This document shows positions 35,151 to 46,638 of a stretch of 64,000 bases of DNA, one piece after another (within the stretch, counting starts at the first letter, position 1; the number at the start of each line of letters is the position of its first letter). The notes under the pieces are model-generated. The model made no database searches. It worked only from the letters and a program-made list of their open reading frames with translations, and had not been told where the DNA came from. The DNA is taken from positions 153,203,057 to 153,267,056 of the forward strand of contig CM043952.1 of NCBI GenBank assembly GCA_014529385.2, given 5' to 3'. Position numbers and translations under genes: made by a program. This DNA is from Adiantum capillus-veneris (taxonomy: Eukaryota; Streptophyta; Polypodiopsida; Polypodiales; Pteridaceae).

Positions 35151-36290
35151 GTTTGTTCTTGGATACTATCAGCAGTGAACCTTTGGTACTTGATTGCCCT
35201 GCAAGATTTGTATTATTTAATAGGGTGGCGTGTATCTTCTAGTCCTACCTTTATGTTCGAAGCATATTTTTCTTTCGATGTACATGTTAGATTGAGGATT
35301 CAATTGGATTGTAAAATAGCAAAGAAAGCTCCTTCCAAAAAGCTCTCTCCGACAAGGACATGGGAATCTTTTTCCTTGCAAACACTACTCCAGTAAAAGG
35401 ATTAGAAAAGCTCCCTCGAAAGATCTCTCCATTCCCATCCCCTATCTGTTGTATAGATATATGGTGGGATGCCTATTGTTGCTACTGCACCACGATGCGC
35501 TCAAAGAGGTGAAAGAAGCAGCTTTGTCATTGCCTGAGATCCGACATACTTTTAGCTAGTGTCCTATGGGGAAAGGCGAAAGGATTTTACAAGCCAAGCT
35601 CAACGCACAATTGATGGCTACATCATTGTTGGTGCAGTCAACGATGCTTGGATTTTTTGCAGAGAGAAAGGAAAAATGGCGCGGAGGGCTGCCTATATTA
35701 GGAGCATGTGGATGATGATGAGGATGATAATGATGATCGTGAAGTGAGGTGTGGTGAACTGCGTTGGCTGTTGGCGATAGTGATACACTGCTATGATGGA
35801 AGATCGAAACACAGAAAGATATGGAAGACTGTGGTGTTGGGCGTAACCAGCTGTTGTTGAGCCCCGCTACTAAGTACTTCTGATCTAGAGAATGGCCATT
35901 GGTATCATCGACGCTTGCAAGGGGCCGGGGAGCTATCACTATCCCCTTGCGTCGGCGTATGGGTCTGAAGACAGCTCTCGGTACACATTGTTTTTTGCTT
36001 TGTTGCATGAGGACTCAAATGCTCAGATGACCTCAATGGTTCGACCACTCCCATGTGGTGATAAAACATGATGAGATTTGTTGTCGACCCTGAAGTTCTC
36101 TTCCCTCCTTTTAGTGTCATGTCTTATGCATTTTTTAGGGTGCATTCAAACTGCCTTGGACTGCCAAATGGCCGGGCTTGCCTTTCCGAGCTTGCTCGCC
36201 TTCACACCTCAATGCCCAATTGAGAACTGTAGGATTGCTCATAGTGAACGCCTACCGTAGAATTAATGATCATGTTTTCTACAGTGGGAG
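35151..36290. other. Unassigned region with one protein-like frame
   Basis: The plus frame at 35559-35747 reads GERRKDFTSQAQRTIDGYII then VNDAWIFCREKGKMARRA, which looks like conserved coding sequence but which I cannot assign. Just before it, in another frame, LHHDALKEVKEAALSLPEIR (about 35490-35548) also looks coding, followed by TTTTAGCTAG. A decayed or spliced gene is possible. No start codon or full exon structure could be fixed. Confidence 0.3.
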
Positions 36291-37047
36291 AAATATGTGA
36301 TTCAGTATGCATTCAGTTATTGCCATAGGAGGGTCACAACTGTTATGGGATGAACCTTTTAAAAGTCAAGCAAACATTTTCAAGGGACATTTGCAACACT
36401 TTTGGGGGCTAGATAAACATTTTCAAGGGACATTTGCAACACTTATACATTTGCCTAGAAGAACTCTACCAAAGCACTACATGGATATAGTTTGCTACCG
36501 ATTTTAGCAGACCTAGACTACATGGAAGCAAGGTAGGTGAGGGTTAACCCTCCCCCAGTCGAATCTGCTCTTATCCTTGTCGGGGATAGACTCTATTAAG
36601 TTCGTACTTGATGATCTTATCTCAATTAAAAATCGAGATACAGTCTACTCTCATTTCAAGATAGCTACAATTTTTACCATAAAAGCGAGCGATATGTATG
36701 AGAGATGTTTTATTTCTGTGTAAGCTTTCTTGATTTTCTAATGACCTCGTATTAGAGATGTTTTATTTCTGTGTAGTTAATGCATTTAATTCTGTGGTAT
36801 TAATGCATATTATGGATGCTTTGACCTCAAAATAACTTTACAGTATAGCTCTGCTACAATTAAATATGAGTTTTTTAAAAGCAATAATGCTTTTACTAGC
36901 CGAGGAAATGGACAAGAACAATTTTTTGGCAGGTAGGGGTGTGTCGCGCACGCATGCCCGTGCTTGTATTGCGATAAGTAACCTGTCCTCCTCAAGTTAG
37001 TTAGACACAGATAACCATTTTCAATTCCTATCTAAGGCAATGCTCAC
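36291..37047. other. No gene; two short tandem duplications
   Basis: AAACATTTTCAAGGGACATT occurs at about 36372 and 36416 (period 44). AGAGATGTTTTATTTCTGTG occurs at about 36700 and 36754 (period about 53). Nothing else was recognised. Confidence 0.5.
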
Positions 37048-37092
37048 ACGAGGCTCGGTTATCAGTTATTAGGGCAGATAACTGAGCCTCGT
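37048..37092. other. Hairpin with 16-bp stem
   Basis: ACGAGGCTCGGTTATC (37048-37063) pairs with GATAACTGAGCCTCGT (37077-37092) with one mismatch and a 13-base loop. No mature-microRNA-like extension or poly-U run was seen. Confidence 0.6.
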
Positions 37093-37473
37093 CATGGTCC
37101 CACAAGGCATAGTACCGGGCTCAGCACAACTAGGCCAAGCAATTTTGCAACTATGCCGAAATTAACTTGACCTGAATGCTTATTTACAATTTGCAGGCTG
37201 TGGCATTGACAGCGAGAGATCTGTGTGGCCTTATGGATCTATCGTTTGGGCAGACTGCAGCAGTTCATGCAGCCTCTCTCTCTCCTTTGCGCACAGCCGC
37301 AGGGTCGGCCAAACCAGGATCGACGGTGAGTGGGCGACCTTGAAACTCACACCTACCGGCCAACGCAGTGTAGTTCACATCGCATGACCACCAAGGCTTC
37401 AAATTTACACTCACTTTTGAGTGTCAGATGCTTAATAGGCAAACGGATAACTATGCCTCACAGAGAGACAGAG

Positions 37474-37555
<82 letters not shown>
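37474..37555 (+). repeat. (CA)n(GA)n microsatellite
   Basis: CA to about 37502, then GA to 37555. Confidence 0.96.
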
Positions 37556-37557
<2 letters not shown>

Positions 37558-37992
37558 CTCCCCACAAACGTATTTTAGGAGCAAGAGTACTACTCCCCAA
37601 CAACTAGAAACTTTAAATTTAACAAAATGCATTGTCAAGTAGGAATGGAGTACTTTTCCATCAACAACAGAAAATAAGTTGATTCAAAAGTAAGTCCGCT
37701 ATTCCTCAGGCTTCGTCTGATGCCTAAACATTAAAAATTGCCCAACTGACCAGACTGCCTAAAACGGCTAAGAGCAGCAAAGGCAGCATTTGCAACCAAC
37801 TCCCTAAAAAAGAAGTGACCTAGTCCAGAACTGTATTTACAGCCTTCAAACAAGATACCCCATAATACTTTGTAACATTAGGATAAACTTGTATACACTT
37901 TAATGTCGACTGCTTGTGCTGCACATTTTCACCACCCAAAAAGAGGGTCAAAACCCCAAGGCATTGCATGGTTCAACATATCAAGGCTTCAC

Positions 37993-38118
37993 CTAAACAA
38001 CAAACCGGTACGTGACATAGCGCCCTGCAGTCTCACTTGGACGAATTATCTTCACTACTTGACCTCTCTTCAATCCATAATACCGTGCTACAGGATCATT
38101 CTCTTGCATGCGAGGGAG
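37993..38118 (-). CDS. NRPB5: RNA polymerase subunit RPB5, last exon
   Basis: The minus-strand exon encodes 41 residues and a TAG stop. It contains [20 protein letters not shown] and [17 protein letters not shown], the highly conserved C-terminal end of RPB5 (POLR2E family), a shared subunit of nuclear RNA polymerases in the assembly/jaw module. The acceptor is a C-rich tract ending CAG immediately before CTCCCTCGC at 38118. It joins in phase 0 to the exon at 38254-38367 after a 135-bp intron. There are no stops, frameshifts or odd residues, so this is probably a functional gene or a recent duplicate. Paralogues for Pol IV/V also exist in plants, so the exact polymerase is uncertain. Confidence 0.88.
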   Translation of the reverse strand, partial: LPRMQENDPVARYYGLKRGQVVKIIRPSETAGRYVTYRFVV

Positions 38119-38253
38119 CTGGGGGGGGGAAAGCAATTAAACCGATGCTTAGATTCAAGTAGACATAGAAAGGAAGAAACAAGCAAAGCCAAAGAGGTAG
38201 GTTCCTATGAATGCCTTATTTAAAAAGGCATACCGCCAAAGAACAATATTCAC

Positions 38254-38367
38254 CTGGGTCTCTTTCACAGTGTAGCGTTCTAACAAAGCCTTCTTCTCTT
38301 CCAGTGTTAGTATTTGATGTTCTGGAACCAGTACATGTTCCTTGATATTCACAAGAAGCTCCGACTC
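38254..38367 (-). CDS. NRPB5: RNA polymerase subunit RPB5, penultimate exon
   Basis: The 114-nt exon (38 codons) runs from a TTTGACAG acceptor to a CAG|GTGAAT donor. It encodes [17 protein letters not shown] then [19 protein letters not shown], the start of the assembly domain of RPB5. Both splice sites and the phase fit the next exon exactly. The exons for the N-terminal jaw half (about 125 residues) are not found in the adjacent 1 kb, where a gypsy remnant and then element B lie. Either the intron is very long and TE-filled, with earlier exons beyond the window, or this is a 3' gene fragment. Confidence 0.88.
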
Positions 38368-39064
38368 CTGTCAAAGGGTGCAGAACCGATCTGAGGACAA
38401 TGCATGTATCATACTTTCAGCTCTGTTTCTTAATTCTCCAAACTGATGCATTCATATATCACTAAGAGAATCCAGGAAAGTTCAGACTCACAAATTAACA
38501 AAACTGAAAATTATACTCCTAGTAGTCATCCACAAGATGTAGAGACATAATCTCGCCCATCCATAGTATAGATCAAAAGCTACCACATCCCCACTGTGCA
38601 TGTGAACACAGGCACGCACGCACACAGAAACGCACGAGCACACGTGCGCACAGTGCTTGTGCGCACACACAACACAGGTGCATTCAGTCTGTAACATCAT
38701 CACCACATATACTGATTAAACCAGCACTGTAAAATCATACATAAAATCAAGTGGAAAGACAACCCTAAAGAGCATAAATGCCTTCTAGTTTCATGAGGAT
38801 TTGCAGGGGGAGAGAAACAGATCAACCATGAAAAACTACATCTCCAATAATGACGACAAACTAACTCACCTCCAATAGCCTTACTTTAGTCATTACAAGA
38901 GGGATTAAGTCTAGAGAAAACCTAATAAACAAATTCCCCTAAAAAGCATAAATGCAAGTAAGTCTCATCAGACTCGGAGGGACCTGTAAGGCTCAAGCAA
39001 ATCAAGCACAAAACAACAAAATTCGACCTATTGATTCATTGGTAACTTTTTGGAATAGTCAATG
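38368..39064 (-). other. Intron or upstream flank of the RPB5 exons
   Basis: No further RPB5-like exon was found. A phrase with CTAAA(G/A)AGCATAAATGC occurs at 38763 and 38938. CA-rich sequence lies at 38600-38680. Confidence 0.5.
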
Positions 39065-39247
39065 CTAAACCAGAATCCTCAAGGTAAAGCTCAGTATCCA
39101 AGGAGTATCTGCTACGTCCTCCTCCTCTATCCACTTGGCATCAAGAGCAAAATAATTCCTGAACTTGACCAAATATCTTTGTGTCAACTTACCTTTCACT
39201 TCCCTTTCCTTGTGAGCCAATACCTGTTCTAGAATAACTTTGGACAC
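39065..39247 (-). pseudogene. Gypsy integrase C-terminal chromodomain fragment
   Basis: The reading KLTQRYLVKFRNYFALDAKW and EEEDVADTP aligns with RRRFLVKFKNFPALDAKW and EEEDLADTP in element A (42780-42930). This is the chromodomain of chromoviruses, which tethers integration to chromatin. The rest of this gypsy copy is missing. Sequence at 39480-39525 (GGCCCCAAAGATTGGCCCCCC) resembles the LTR core of A and K but lies on the wrong side to be its own 3' LTR, so rearrangement is likely. Confidence 0.7.
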
Positions 39248-39302
39248 TCTAAAGCAAAGATCTTCTACAACACACGTGAGAAACTGCGCACAATGAATTA
39301 AA

Positions 39303-39307
39303 ACTGG

Positions 39308-39354
<47 letters not shown>

Positions 39355-39428
39355 ATTATCAACCTCGGAGGTCAAATATGACCTGTGGGACCAAACAGAA
39401 ACATTACAAGGTGGCTCCATCATATGAC

Positions 39429-39463
<35 letters not shown>
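39303..39463 (+). repeat. Two (GA)n microsatellites
   Basis: GA runs at about 39310-39350 and 39432-39462. Beyond them, a 33-bp unit containing ATTTCTTCATTATTGTGGC is duplicated at 39525-39590. Confidence 0.95.
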
Positions 39464-39465
<2 letters not shown>

Positions 39466-39611
39466 TCAACACGGCACGGCAAAGTTCTAAGACAAGATGC
39501 ACTGGCCCCAAAGATTGGCCCCCCTTACAATATTTCTTCATTATTGTGGCACAAAGCTACAACATTTCTTCATTATTGTGGCACAAAGGTACAGCATCCG
39601 AGGGTCCTCTC

Positions 39612-39636
39612 TGTGAGAGTGCGCGTCTGCGGAAGC

Positions 39637-39697
<61 letters not shown>

Positions 39698-40018
39698 GCC
39701 AGAGATGGTGAAGAGGGGCGATCAGTCCCCCCACTGACTACCAAAGCAAAAGACCCAATACGATCAGACGTGTGATCTCTGTGAGATGAGAGATGTGGAA
39801 ATGGGTACCCCCCTGGCCCTATAAATAGGTGCCCAGGACCCAACAGAAAAATGATATATGGAAATATATGTGGGCGCCCGGACAAAGTGGGCGGCCAGCC
39901 CCAAACTCGGGCGGCCGAAGAAGGTACAACCTAGACTATGGGTGGCCAGCTCGGAGACATACTAGCCGTACAAGTATGCCCTAGACCTGTGAAGCAGCAG
40001 AGTGGTGTAAGTCTAACA
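39612..40018 (-). repeat. 3' LTR of element B, containing (GA)n
   Basis: 407 bp, TGTGAGAG...GTCTAACA, with about 58 bp of GA (39639-39696). At 39790-39850 it holds the uninterrupted form of the site into which the solo LTR inserted in the other copy. Confidence 0.9.
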
Positions 40019-40899
40019 CCCCCTCTCAGCACCAGATGCTGAACAAACTGCATGAAGCCGAAGATGTGAGCCAAATGATGAAGATGTCTGCTGCGATGTC
40101 CATTGAAGGATACTCCATGAGTGTTGCAGCAGTCTGGGGTGTCCCAACCGCCGAGAGATCTCCATGGTAAAGTGTCGTCACGAGCAATGTAGCAAACTGT
40201 TGTACTACGCCGATACAAGATACTGCGCGAACGTCCCGAACTAAGTGTAAAAACAACTCCTTGTCGTAAAAGAAGTGCCAATAGACCTGCAAGTGTCCTG
40301 CCCAATAGGATATGTGGTGTCTGTAGTCAAACCGTCCGGAGAAAATGGAGAAGCCCAGGAACTGTCATGAGAATGACCGGAAGCCTGTCAATGCATGAAC
40401 GTGCAACCCAATGTGGCCAAGTGGCTAAGCTGTGTAAAACTCCAAGAAGGCCAAATGTAGTAATCAAGGAAAGTCAGACTAAGCAGTCTCCCGATGGAAG
40501 CTACCGTAGAGCTGCAGCAAACGCTGAGAGCACCGGATAGTGTCCTGTCAGTAGGTAGGCTAATCCAAGATGAGGGGAAAGCCAAACTCAACAGTCTGCC
40601 CTGTGAAGGGCCTCTGAGAAGAGGTGTGGTCAGGCCAAGCTGTCTGCACACTAATCATCCTGTAGAAGTAGGGAAGCCAGACTGAGAAGTCTGCGTTGTG
40701 AAGAACCTCTGAAAAGAGGAAAGGCGAGACCAATCTGTCTGCATCGTCTTACCTATATCTCCTGCCTCCAATCCTCCGTTGTCAACCAAAACAGAATCCG
40801 CGCCAACGCAATCACCAAACCGCATATCACTGTGGCTCTCAATGTGAATGAGCTGGGAGTGGCCTACTACACAGGTCGGGGCGTAAGTCTGCTACAAGG
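40019..40899 (-). other. Internal sequence of element B, no recognised coding
   Basis: It follows the 3' LTR and its polypurine tract. Repeated phrases such as (T/C)CTGTGAAG(G/A)(G/A)CCTCTGA(G/A)AAGAGG occur at about 40598 and 40694, showing small internal duplication. Confidence 0.5.
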
Positions 40900-41516
40900 T
40901 TACCGAGGGTGAGTGTAAGCAACTTTGAAGGTAGCAATCAAATGATCAGGAGTGTAGAAGAGCAACTCCACTACCATCCACGCCAGGCTCCGGGTGACTC
41001 CGGAGGTAGTCGCGTGATGCCTGATCTCTCGCATCTCACGGGTAAACTCTTCAAGAGAGTCCAAAAGCACTGAAGTCCCACTCCAGTCTGTAGATCCAAG
41101 CAATGAACCTGTCCAAGAAGAGATCCAAGATCCTCTCCCTAAGTCCATGTAGATACTCCTGTGTAAGCAAGTGATCTGACGTGTCGAGGTCAAGTGGTAA
41201 GGTCTCTCCACCCAAGATGGTGGTGTCTTCTCTGGGAATGTCAGAATCCCATATGCTATGAGCATAGCCATATCTCGTGTGAACTCCTCTGATGAGTGCA
41301 TAGTGTGTGTCCATAGCAAACCACCTCACCACCCCCTCTGGAGTGTGCAACCGCCGAATGATGGCTGCAGTGAATGGATCTTCCAAGAATCGTACGCACG
41401 TGATGTCGAATATACCGTGTACTGCAAAGCAGTCGAGAAAAATGCAACTGCGAGGTGATGAAAACGCTGTTGTCCAGCGATTTTCAGCGTGCTTGTACGC
41501 TCCTGACAAGGTCCGG
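40900..41516 (-). CDS. Unrecognised ORF(s) of element B
   Basis: Two overlapping minus-strand frames look protein-like. One (to 41051) includes FLEDPFTAAIIRRLHTPEGV and WFAMDTHYALIRG. The other (41319-40900) includes SSEEFTRDMAMLIAYGIL and LDSLEEFTREMREIRHHA. They may be one protein split by a frameshift near 41280-41300. A short motif EEFTR-(D/E)-M occurs twice. I recognise no domain; a derived gag is one guess. The 5' end of the frame is cut by the insertion of A at 41512-41517. Confidence 0.35.
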
Positions 41517-42183
41517 TGTAACAAACTTGGACACTCCAAGTCGAGAATCTACCACGACCCAACAAATAATCACTTCAAATAGTTCACAGTCCACAATTGA
41601 TTCGACACTGGCCCGGCAGAGTTCCGTGCCTAGAGATATTGGCCTCAAAGACTGGCGCCCCTTTCGGTATTTCATTTTGTATTAATCCATGTTCAAAGTA
41701 CAAGAGTGCGGGCAGGCGCTCACACTCAAACTCTGCGTCCAGATGCTCTGAGTTATGAGGCCTCGTCCACGTATTTAAAAGTACAAGAGATGCCAAAAGC
41801 ACAGCCCAAAAGCTGTCCCTAAAAGCTGAAAATCAAAAGCTTTTGAAAAATAAAACAGAGGCTCTTTCTCCCTCTTGCTTGTAAAAATAAAGCAAAAGAA
41901 GAAGTTTCTCTCTCTCTCAAGTTCTCTTGCGTAGAAAAAGCAAAAGGTTCTCTCTCTATCCTTGCGTAGGAAAAGCAACAAAAAGCTGCCGCTGATCAGC
42001 CCGCAAAAAGCACCGCAATCTGCGGAAGTCCGTACAACCTGCCACGTGTCCAACTTTCCGCAATTTTCGGGACTAGGCAACGGTACAGTCAACCACGTCA
42101 ACATTTCAACGTCTCTGCATTTTCTCGGCTTGTGCAAGGTGTGTGTGTACACATGGGCAGCCACGCCATTATATTTTGTGACA
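41517..42183 (-). repeat. 3' LTR of gypsy A
   Basis: 667 bp, TGTAACAAAC...TTTGTGACA. It contains the GGCGCCCCTTTCGGTATTTC-like core shared with element K. Confidence 0.92.
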
Positions 42184-42768
42184 TACCCCCCTCTTGAAAG
42201 CATTGCAATCGCCCTCTATTACGCCTGCAAAACAGACAGAAGCCATAAACTGCCTTAGCAAACACTGACGCACTAGGAACACACATCTAGCACATGTACC
42301 AATCGACAGTCACATCAAAGGACATCACTTGACATCACAGGACATCACGTGACAAATCACATTCAACATTCATTCGGATCTTAGAGCATGATTTATCGGC
42401 AATGCAGTTAGCAACCGCATCTAGATCCACTCAGGACCTCATAGATGCCCGACTAACTAACCCCTATTGCAACCATGTCTATTCGAGATCATTCAGACCA
42501 AAATGTTGCAGTCATTTCGTCTATCAGTTCCTGCACTTAAAAACAAGTCAAGAACAAATCAATTTCATATTCAGGAATTCCATTTCATAAAGTCATACAG
42601 CAGAATACTGTCAACTCTCACTATCCCTGAAGCTCAAAGAGATATCAGTGACTCTAGTATTCAAAAATCGAGGCATGTGTTGACAAAGGAGCGGAGTAAC
42701 TCCCCTCTTGTGCAACCCACTGCACCAGATCTCCGGCCAAGCTGAATTCGGGGTACTTTTGAAGTAGG

Positions 42769-43544
42769 CTATGCTAAACCAAAAGCTTCAAGGTAAGGGT
42801 TCACAATCTGAGGAGTATCTGCTAGGTCCTCCTCCTCCATCCACTTTGCATCCAATGCAGGAAAGTTCTTGAACTTAACCAAGAACCGCCTTCTTACTTT
42901 ACCCTTATTCTTTCTGTCCTTATGTGTCAAAATAGGTTTAGGAACAAGGATCTCCTCGTTTTCTTCCACTTCGGGTTGCTCATCGGGCTCCCCATCTTCG
43001 GGCACATCACCTTTAAAAGGTTTCAAGAGACTCTCAATCCTCCAAGTGTCAAGCAGTTTCAGTCGGAAGGAGACATCATTGATCTTTTTGGGGATCTGGA
43101 AAGGTCCGTAGTATCTCATACTAAGCTTTGAAAAAATCCTCTCCTTTCCCTTCTTCTTTCTCAAGCCTGCCTTCTCAAAATGTAAGAGCACCCAATCATC
43201 CTCCTTCAATTTCAAATCGCGACGATGGCGATCCGCTTTCTGCAAAGCCTCGCGGACCTTGGCAAAAGCCGTGTCCAAGTCTTTCTGTACTCGTCGGCTT
43301 CAAAAATATTATCTTTCGTGCTTAAGAAGGGTGGAACCTTCACAGGACCTTCAATAATCTCAAATGGCGCCTTCCCCGTCGAAGAGTGTATCGTGTTGTT
43401 GTAGGCAAATTCCACCAAAGGTAGATACTTTTCCCAATAAGTCTTCTGATCCAAGCCATTAGACTTCGATAAATCTAAAACCATTGAATTGGCAATCTTA
43501 GATTGCCCGTCAGTCTGCGGGTGGAAAGATGACGAGAACTGCAA
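42769..43544 (-). pseudogene. Gypsy A integrase C-terminal part with chromodomain
   Basis: The frame 43544-43212 holds the end of the integrase core (SSSFHPQTDGQSKIANSMVL and WEKYLPLVEFAYNNTIHSST). After a frameshift near 43270 the 43278-42769 frame carries the linker and KRRRFLVKF-like chromodomain FLVKFKNFPALDAKWMEEED. The chromodomain would bind modified histones and guide insertion into heterochromatin. Stop at 42769. Confidence 0.85.
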
Positions 43545-43562
43545 CCGCGTGCCAATGTTCTC

Positions 43563-44159
43563 TCAAATTGCCTTCCAAAACAAACTCGTAAATCTAGGGT
43601 CCCTGTCAGAGACAATCGTCTCGGGCATGCCATGTATTCTGAAAATATGGGCCACAAACAGTCTCGCTAAGTGATCGGGCTTGATTGTTTTCTTTACTAG
43701 AATGAAATGAGCCTGCTTGCTAAATCTGTCAATAACAGTCCAGATATCATGACCACTCTGTGTTCTCAAGAGATCAAAAATGAAATCCATTGCAATACTT
43801 TCCCAAGGGCGGGTGGATATGGGCAAAGATTGTAACAATCCCTGTGCTTTATGCCTGTCAAACTTGACCTTCTAGCATACCAAGCAACTACGCACAAACT
43901 CGTCCACATCCTTCTTGAGTCTTGGCCAAAAGAAGTATCTCTCTATCCCTTTCATGGTAGAAGCAATGTCGTAGTGACCCGTAAAAGGCGGACAGTGGCA
44001 TTCGGTCATAACCTTTTCCCTCAACGGCTGTGTAACGCACAACATGGTTTTTCTCATCAAGTAGCCATCCCGAATGGAATATCCTGCTACTATCTCCCCA
44101 TACCGTATCCGTGTGAAAACGTTTGCAAAATCTATATCCGTGGCATACTGATCGACCAT
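43563..44159 (-). pseudogene. Gypsy A integrase zinc-binding and core N-terminal part
   Basis: The 44159-43872 frame contains the HHCC region (CHCPPFTGHYDIASTMKGIE and DVDEFVRSCLVC). The 43838-43563 frame has RPWESIAMDFIFDLLRTQSG and IHGMPETIVSDRDPRFTS, the D and D residues of the DDE triad. A stop separates them at about 43870 (VC-TAG region). Confidence 0.85.
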
Positions 44160-45162
44160 ATCCTCGAAGCTCCTTGGTGAATCGTGAAAATAGCCAAAAC
44201 CAACGGCTTCCGAGACAAAGCAGCTGCCACCAAATTCTTATGTCCCTGAGTATGGACAATCTGGAAGTGAAATTGAGACAAGATGTTCGTCCACCGCATC
44301 TGCTTTTCCGATAGCTGCTTCTGTGACAAGAAGCAACGTAAACTGTGATGGTCTGTGAAGACAATAAAATCTGCTCTAAGTAGGTAGTGCCGCCACTGAG
44401 TAAGAGCATGGATAACCGCCAAAATCTCTTTCTTATAAACTTGTGTTGTCAACTCCGGCCTTGAGAACAATCGCCGATCGGCTCTCGTAAGCAATGACAT
44501 GGCCTTCTTGCATTAAGACCGCACCCAAACTACCACCACAAGCATCACAATATACTTCAAATGACTTTTGCAAGTCCGGCAAAGTCAAAATTGGTCCCGT
44601 AGTCAATTTCTCTTTCAATGTCTGAAAGGCAGTCTCCTCTCTGGGTCCCCACGAGAAAGGGACTCCTTTCTGTGTCAAGATATGCAAAGGGGAAGCAACC
44701 TCTGGAAACTTTCGAATGAACCGCCTGTAATACGAACACAATCCCAAAAAGCTTCTAACTTCAAATCAGGCCAATCACGGATAGTCTCTATCTTGGGCGG
44801 ATCCATCTGCACTACTGCTGCTGCTAACACAATGTGTCCCAAAAAGTGTATCTCTGGTAGGAAAAATTCACTTTTTTCGCATTAATCACTAACTTGCGAT
44901 TTTGTAATGCCTGAAAGACTTGAAGCAGATGATCTCTATATTTTGCCTCATCCTTGGAGAAACCAATGATATCGTCAAAGAAAGTCCAAACAAATAGCTT
45001 GTACTCTCGAAAAATCATGTCCATCATCCGGTTAAATGTCGCAAGAGCATTGGTTAGGCCAAAAGGCATCACCAAAAACTCAAATAACCCAAAAGTCGTC
45101 CGAAAGGCTTTCTTGTAGACGTCTCCCGACGCAATTCGGATCTGATGATATCTACTTTTCAA
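44132..45162 (-). pseudogene. Gypsy A reverse transcriptase C-terminal part and RNase H
   Basis: The 45162-44824 frame has RTTFGLFEFLVMPFGLTNAL and the catalytic TFFDDIIGFS. 44747-44433 has GLCSYYRRFIRKFPEVASPL and RNase H start FEVYCDACGGSLGAVL. 44500-44132 has YKKEILAVIHALTQWRHYL, FTDHHSLRCFLSQKQ and DALSRKP-like AAALSRKPLVL. Frameshifts occur near 44760 and 44470. Confidence 0.86.
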
Positions 45163-45846
45163 GTCGATCCTGCTAAAGCACGAGGATCCCTGAAGTCGGT
45201 CAACTATATCATCGATTCTACGAATCGGAAATCTATTCTTGATGGTGATTTTGTTGAGAGCTCTTTAATCGATGCACATTCTCCAAGATCCGTCTTTCTT
45301 CAAAACCAACAACACCGGAGAGCAATACGGTGAAGTACTAGGCTGGACAAGACCCTTTTCCAAGAGGTCTTTCACTTGGTTCATAATCTCTTCGTTTTGG
45401 GCTCGGCTCAGACGGTAAGGTTTGCAGGTTCAGTGGTGTGCTTCCAGGTATCAAATCAATCGAATGATCTTCAGGACGAGCGGATGGTAACTCGCCTGGC
45501 AGGCCTTCTGAGAAACAATCGGCATGAGAGTGGAGAAAATCTTGGCATTCTTTATCAAGTTCAGACATATTTGTCCTATCCTCATCACTCAACTCTTTCA
45601 TAAAGATCGAGTAAACAAACAAAATGGATTTCATTAACTTTGAAATGGCCGAAGCCGATACAATAGGGACAGACTCGCCCTTAAGTTCAATATCAAGTAC
45701 AATGGTTCTGCCCTTCTCTGTGGTCAATGTCGCTTTCCTCGCCCGATAGTCGACCACGGCGTTGTTCTTGTGGTACCAAGGAATTCCCAAGAGAACATCA
45801 CAACCTTCCAAAGGTATTATGTAAAAGTCATCATGCCCCAAATACC
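45163..45846 (-). pseudogene. Gypsy A protease C-terminal part and RT N-terminal part
   Basis: The 45841-45338 frame begins GHDDFYIIPLEGCDVLLGIP, the second half of the retropepsin fold. It continues through the RT lead-in DHSIDLIPGSTPLNLQ. A frameshift near 45365 moves the RT palm segment (LVQPSTSPYCSPVLLVLKKD and GSWRMCID) to another frame, which also has a TAA. Copia C is inserted just upstream (target duplication 45842-45846). Confidence 0.83.
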
Positions 45847-46122
45847 TGTTGGGTTAAAGGCCTAAATAACCCATTTTTGTACATTTTTATACTTTGTCCA
45901 GGTTCAATATGAACCTGGACACATTTTTTAAAGGTCACTTATAATAAAAGTGGGAAAACCCAAAACTCACTTATTGAGTTTTCCCCAAAAACGTGAGCCC
46001 TCTCTCTCCCTCTTCGTTCTGCTAGTGCTTCCCTTCTGCAGCACAGTGCCTCTGCTTCAAGCCTCAAGGACTGCACTTCCTCGCGTGCTCTTTCACTTGC
46101 ACACACCGTCGCGTGCTCAACA
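45847..46122 (+). repeat. 5' LTR of Copia C
   Basis: 276 bp. It contains a palindrome GTCCAGGTTCA-ATA-TGAACCTGGAC at about 45898-45922 and a short CT run near 46002-46013. Confidence 0.94.
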
Positions 46123-46638
46123 ACTGGTATCAGAGCCAGATTAGGGTTTCAGAAGCTTTGCGCAGGTGGCTGGACAGCAGGCAAAAGACTTCTCTCGCGT
46201 CAAATTTCCGCTTTCATCGCGAAGCCCCTTGCTTCCGGTGTCACCTAGGGTGATTAGGGTTCCCAAAACAGCCTAAAACAAGCTGAAATTAGGTCAAAAC
46301 AGATAAAAACCAGAACATTACAGGTCAAAACAGCAAAACGCAAGTGTTCTAAATCGATTCCTGTGAATGCCCCTTGCTTTTCCCACTCAAAACAGGTCCA
46401 TTTGATGCAAATTGATGCGCCAAAATAGTAAATTTGCATAAATTTAGAATTGGACTGTTTTTATGTACACAAATTGAGGTTTATGTACGCCTTTTGTGGA
46501 TTTATGCAAGTACGCATTGGGGATACTTGTTAATTGCTCAAATTTTCAGCACATTGTATGCAACGTGCGGTACATTGAGATCATTGGAAATTTTCAGATT
46601 TTGTGTAGACACTTTCTGCTGCATTTTTATCCGTGCAA

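Noticed and set aside
38848-38895. Possible mini-exon with good splice sites (TTTTCTCTAG ... GAG|GTGAGTT) on the minus strand
   Set aside because: The encoded peptide (LIPLVMTKVRLLE) does not resemble RPB5, and its length would break the phase-0 join into 38367.
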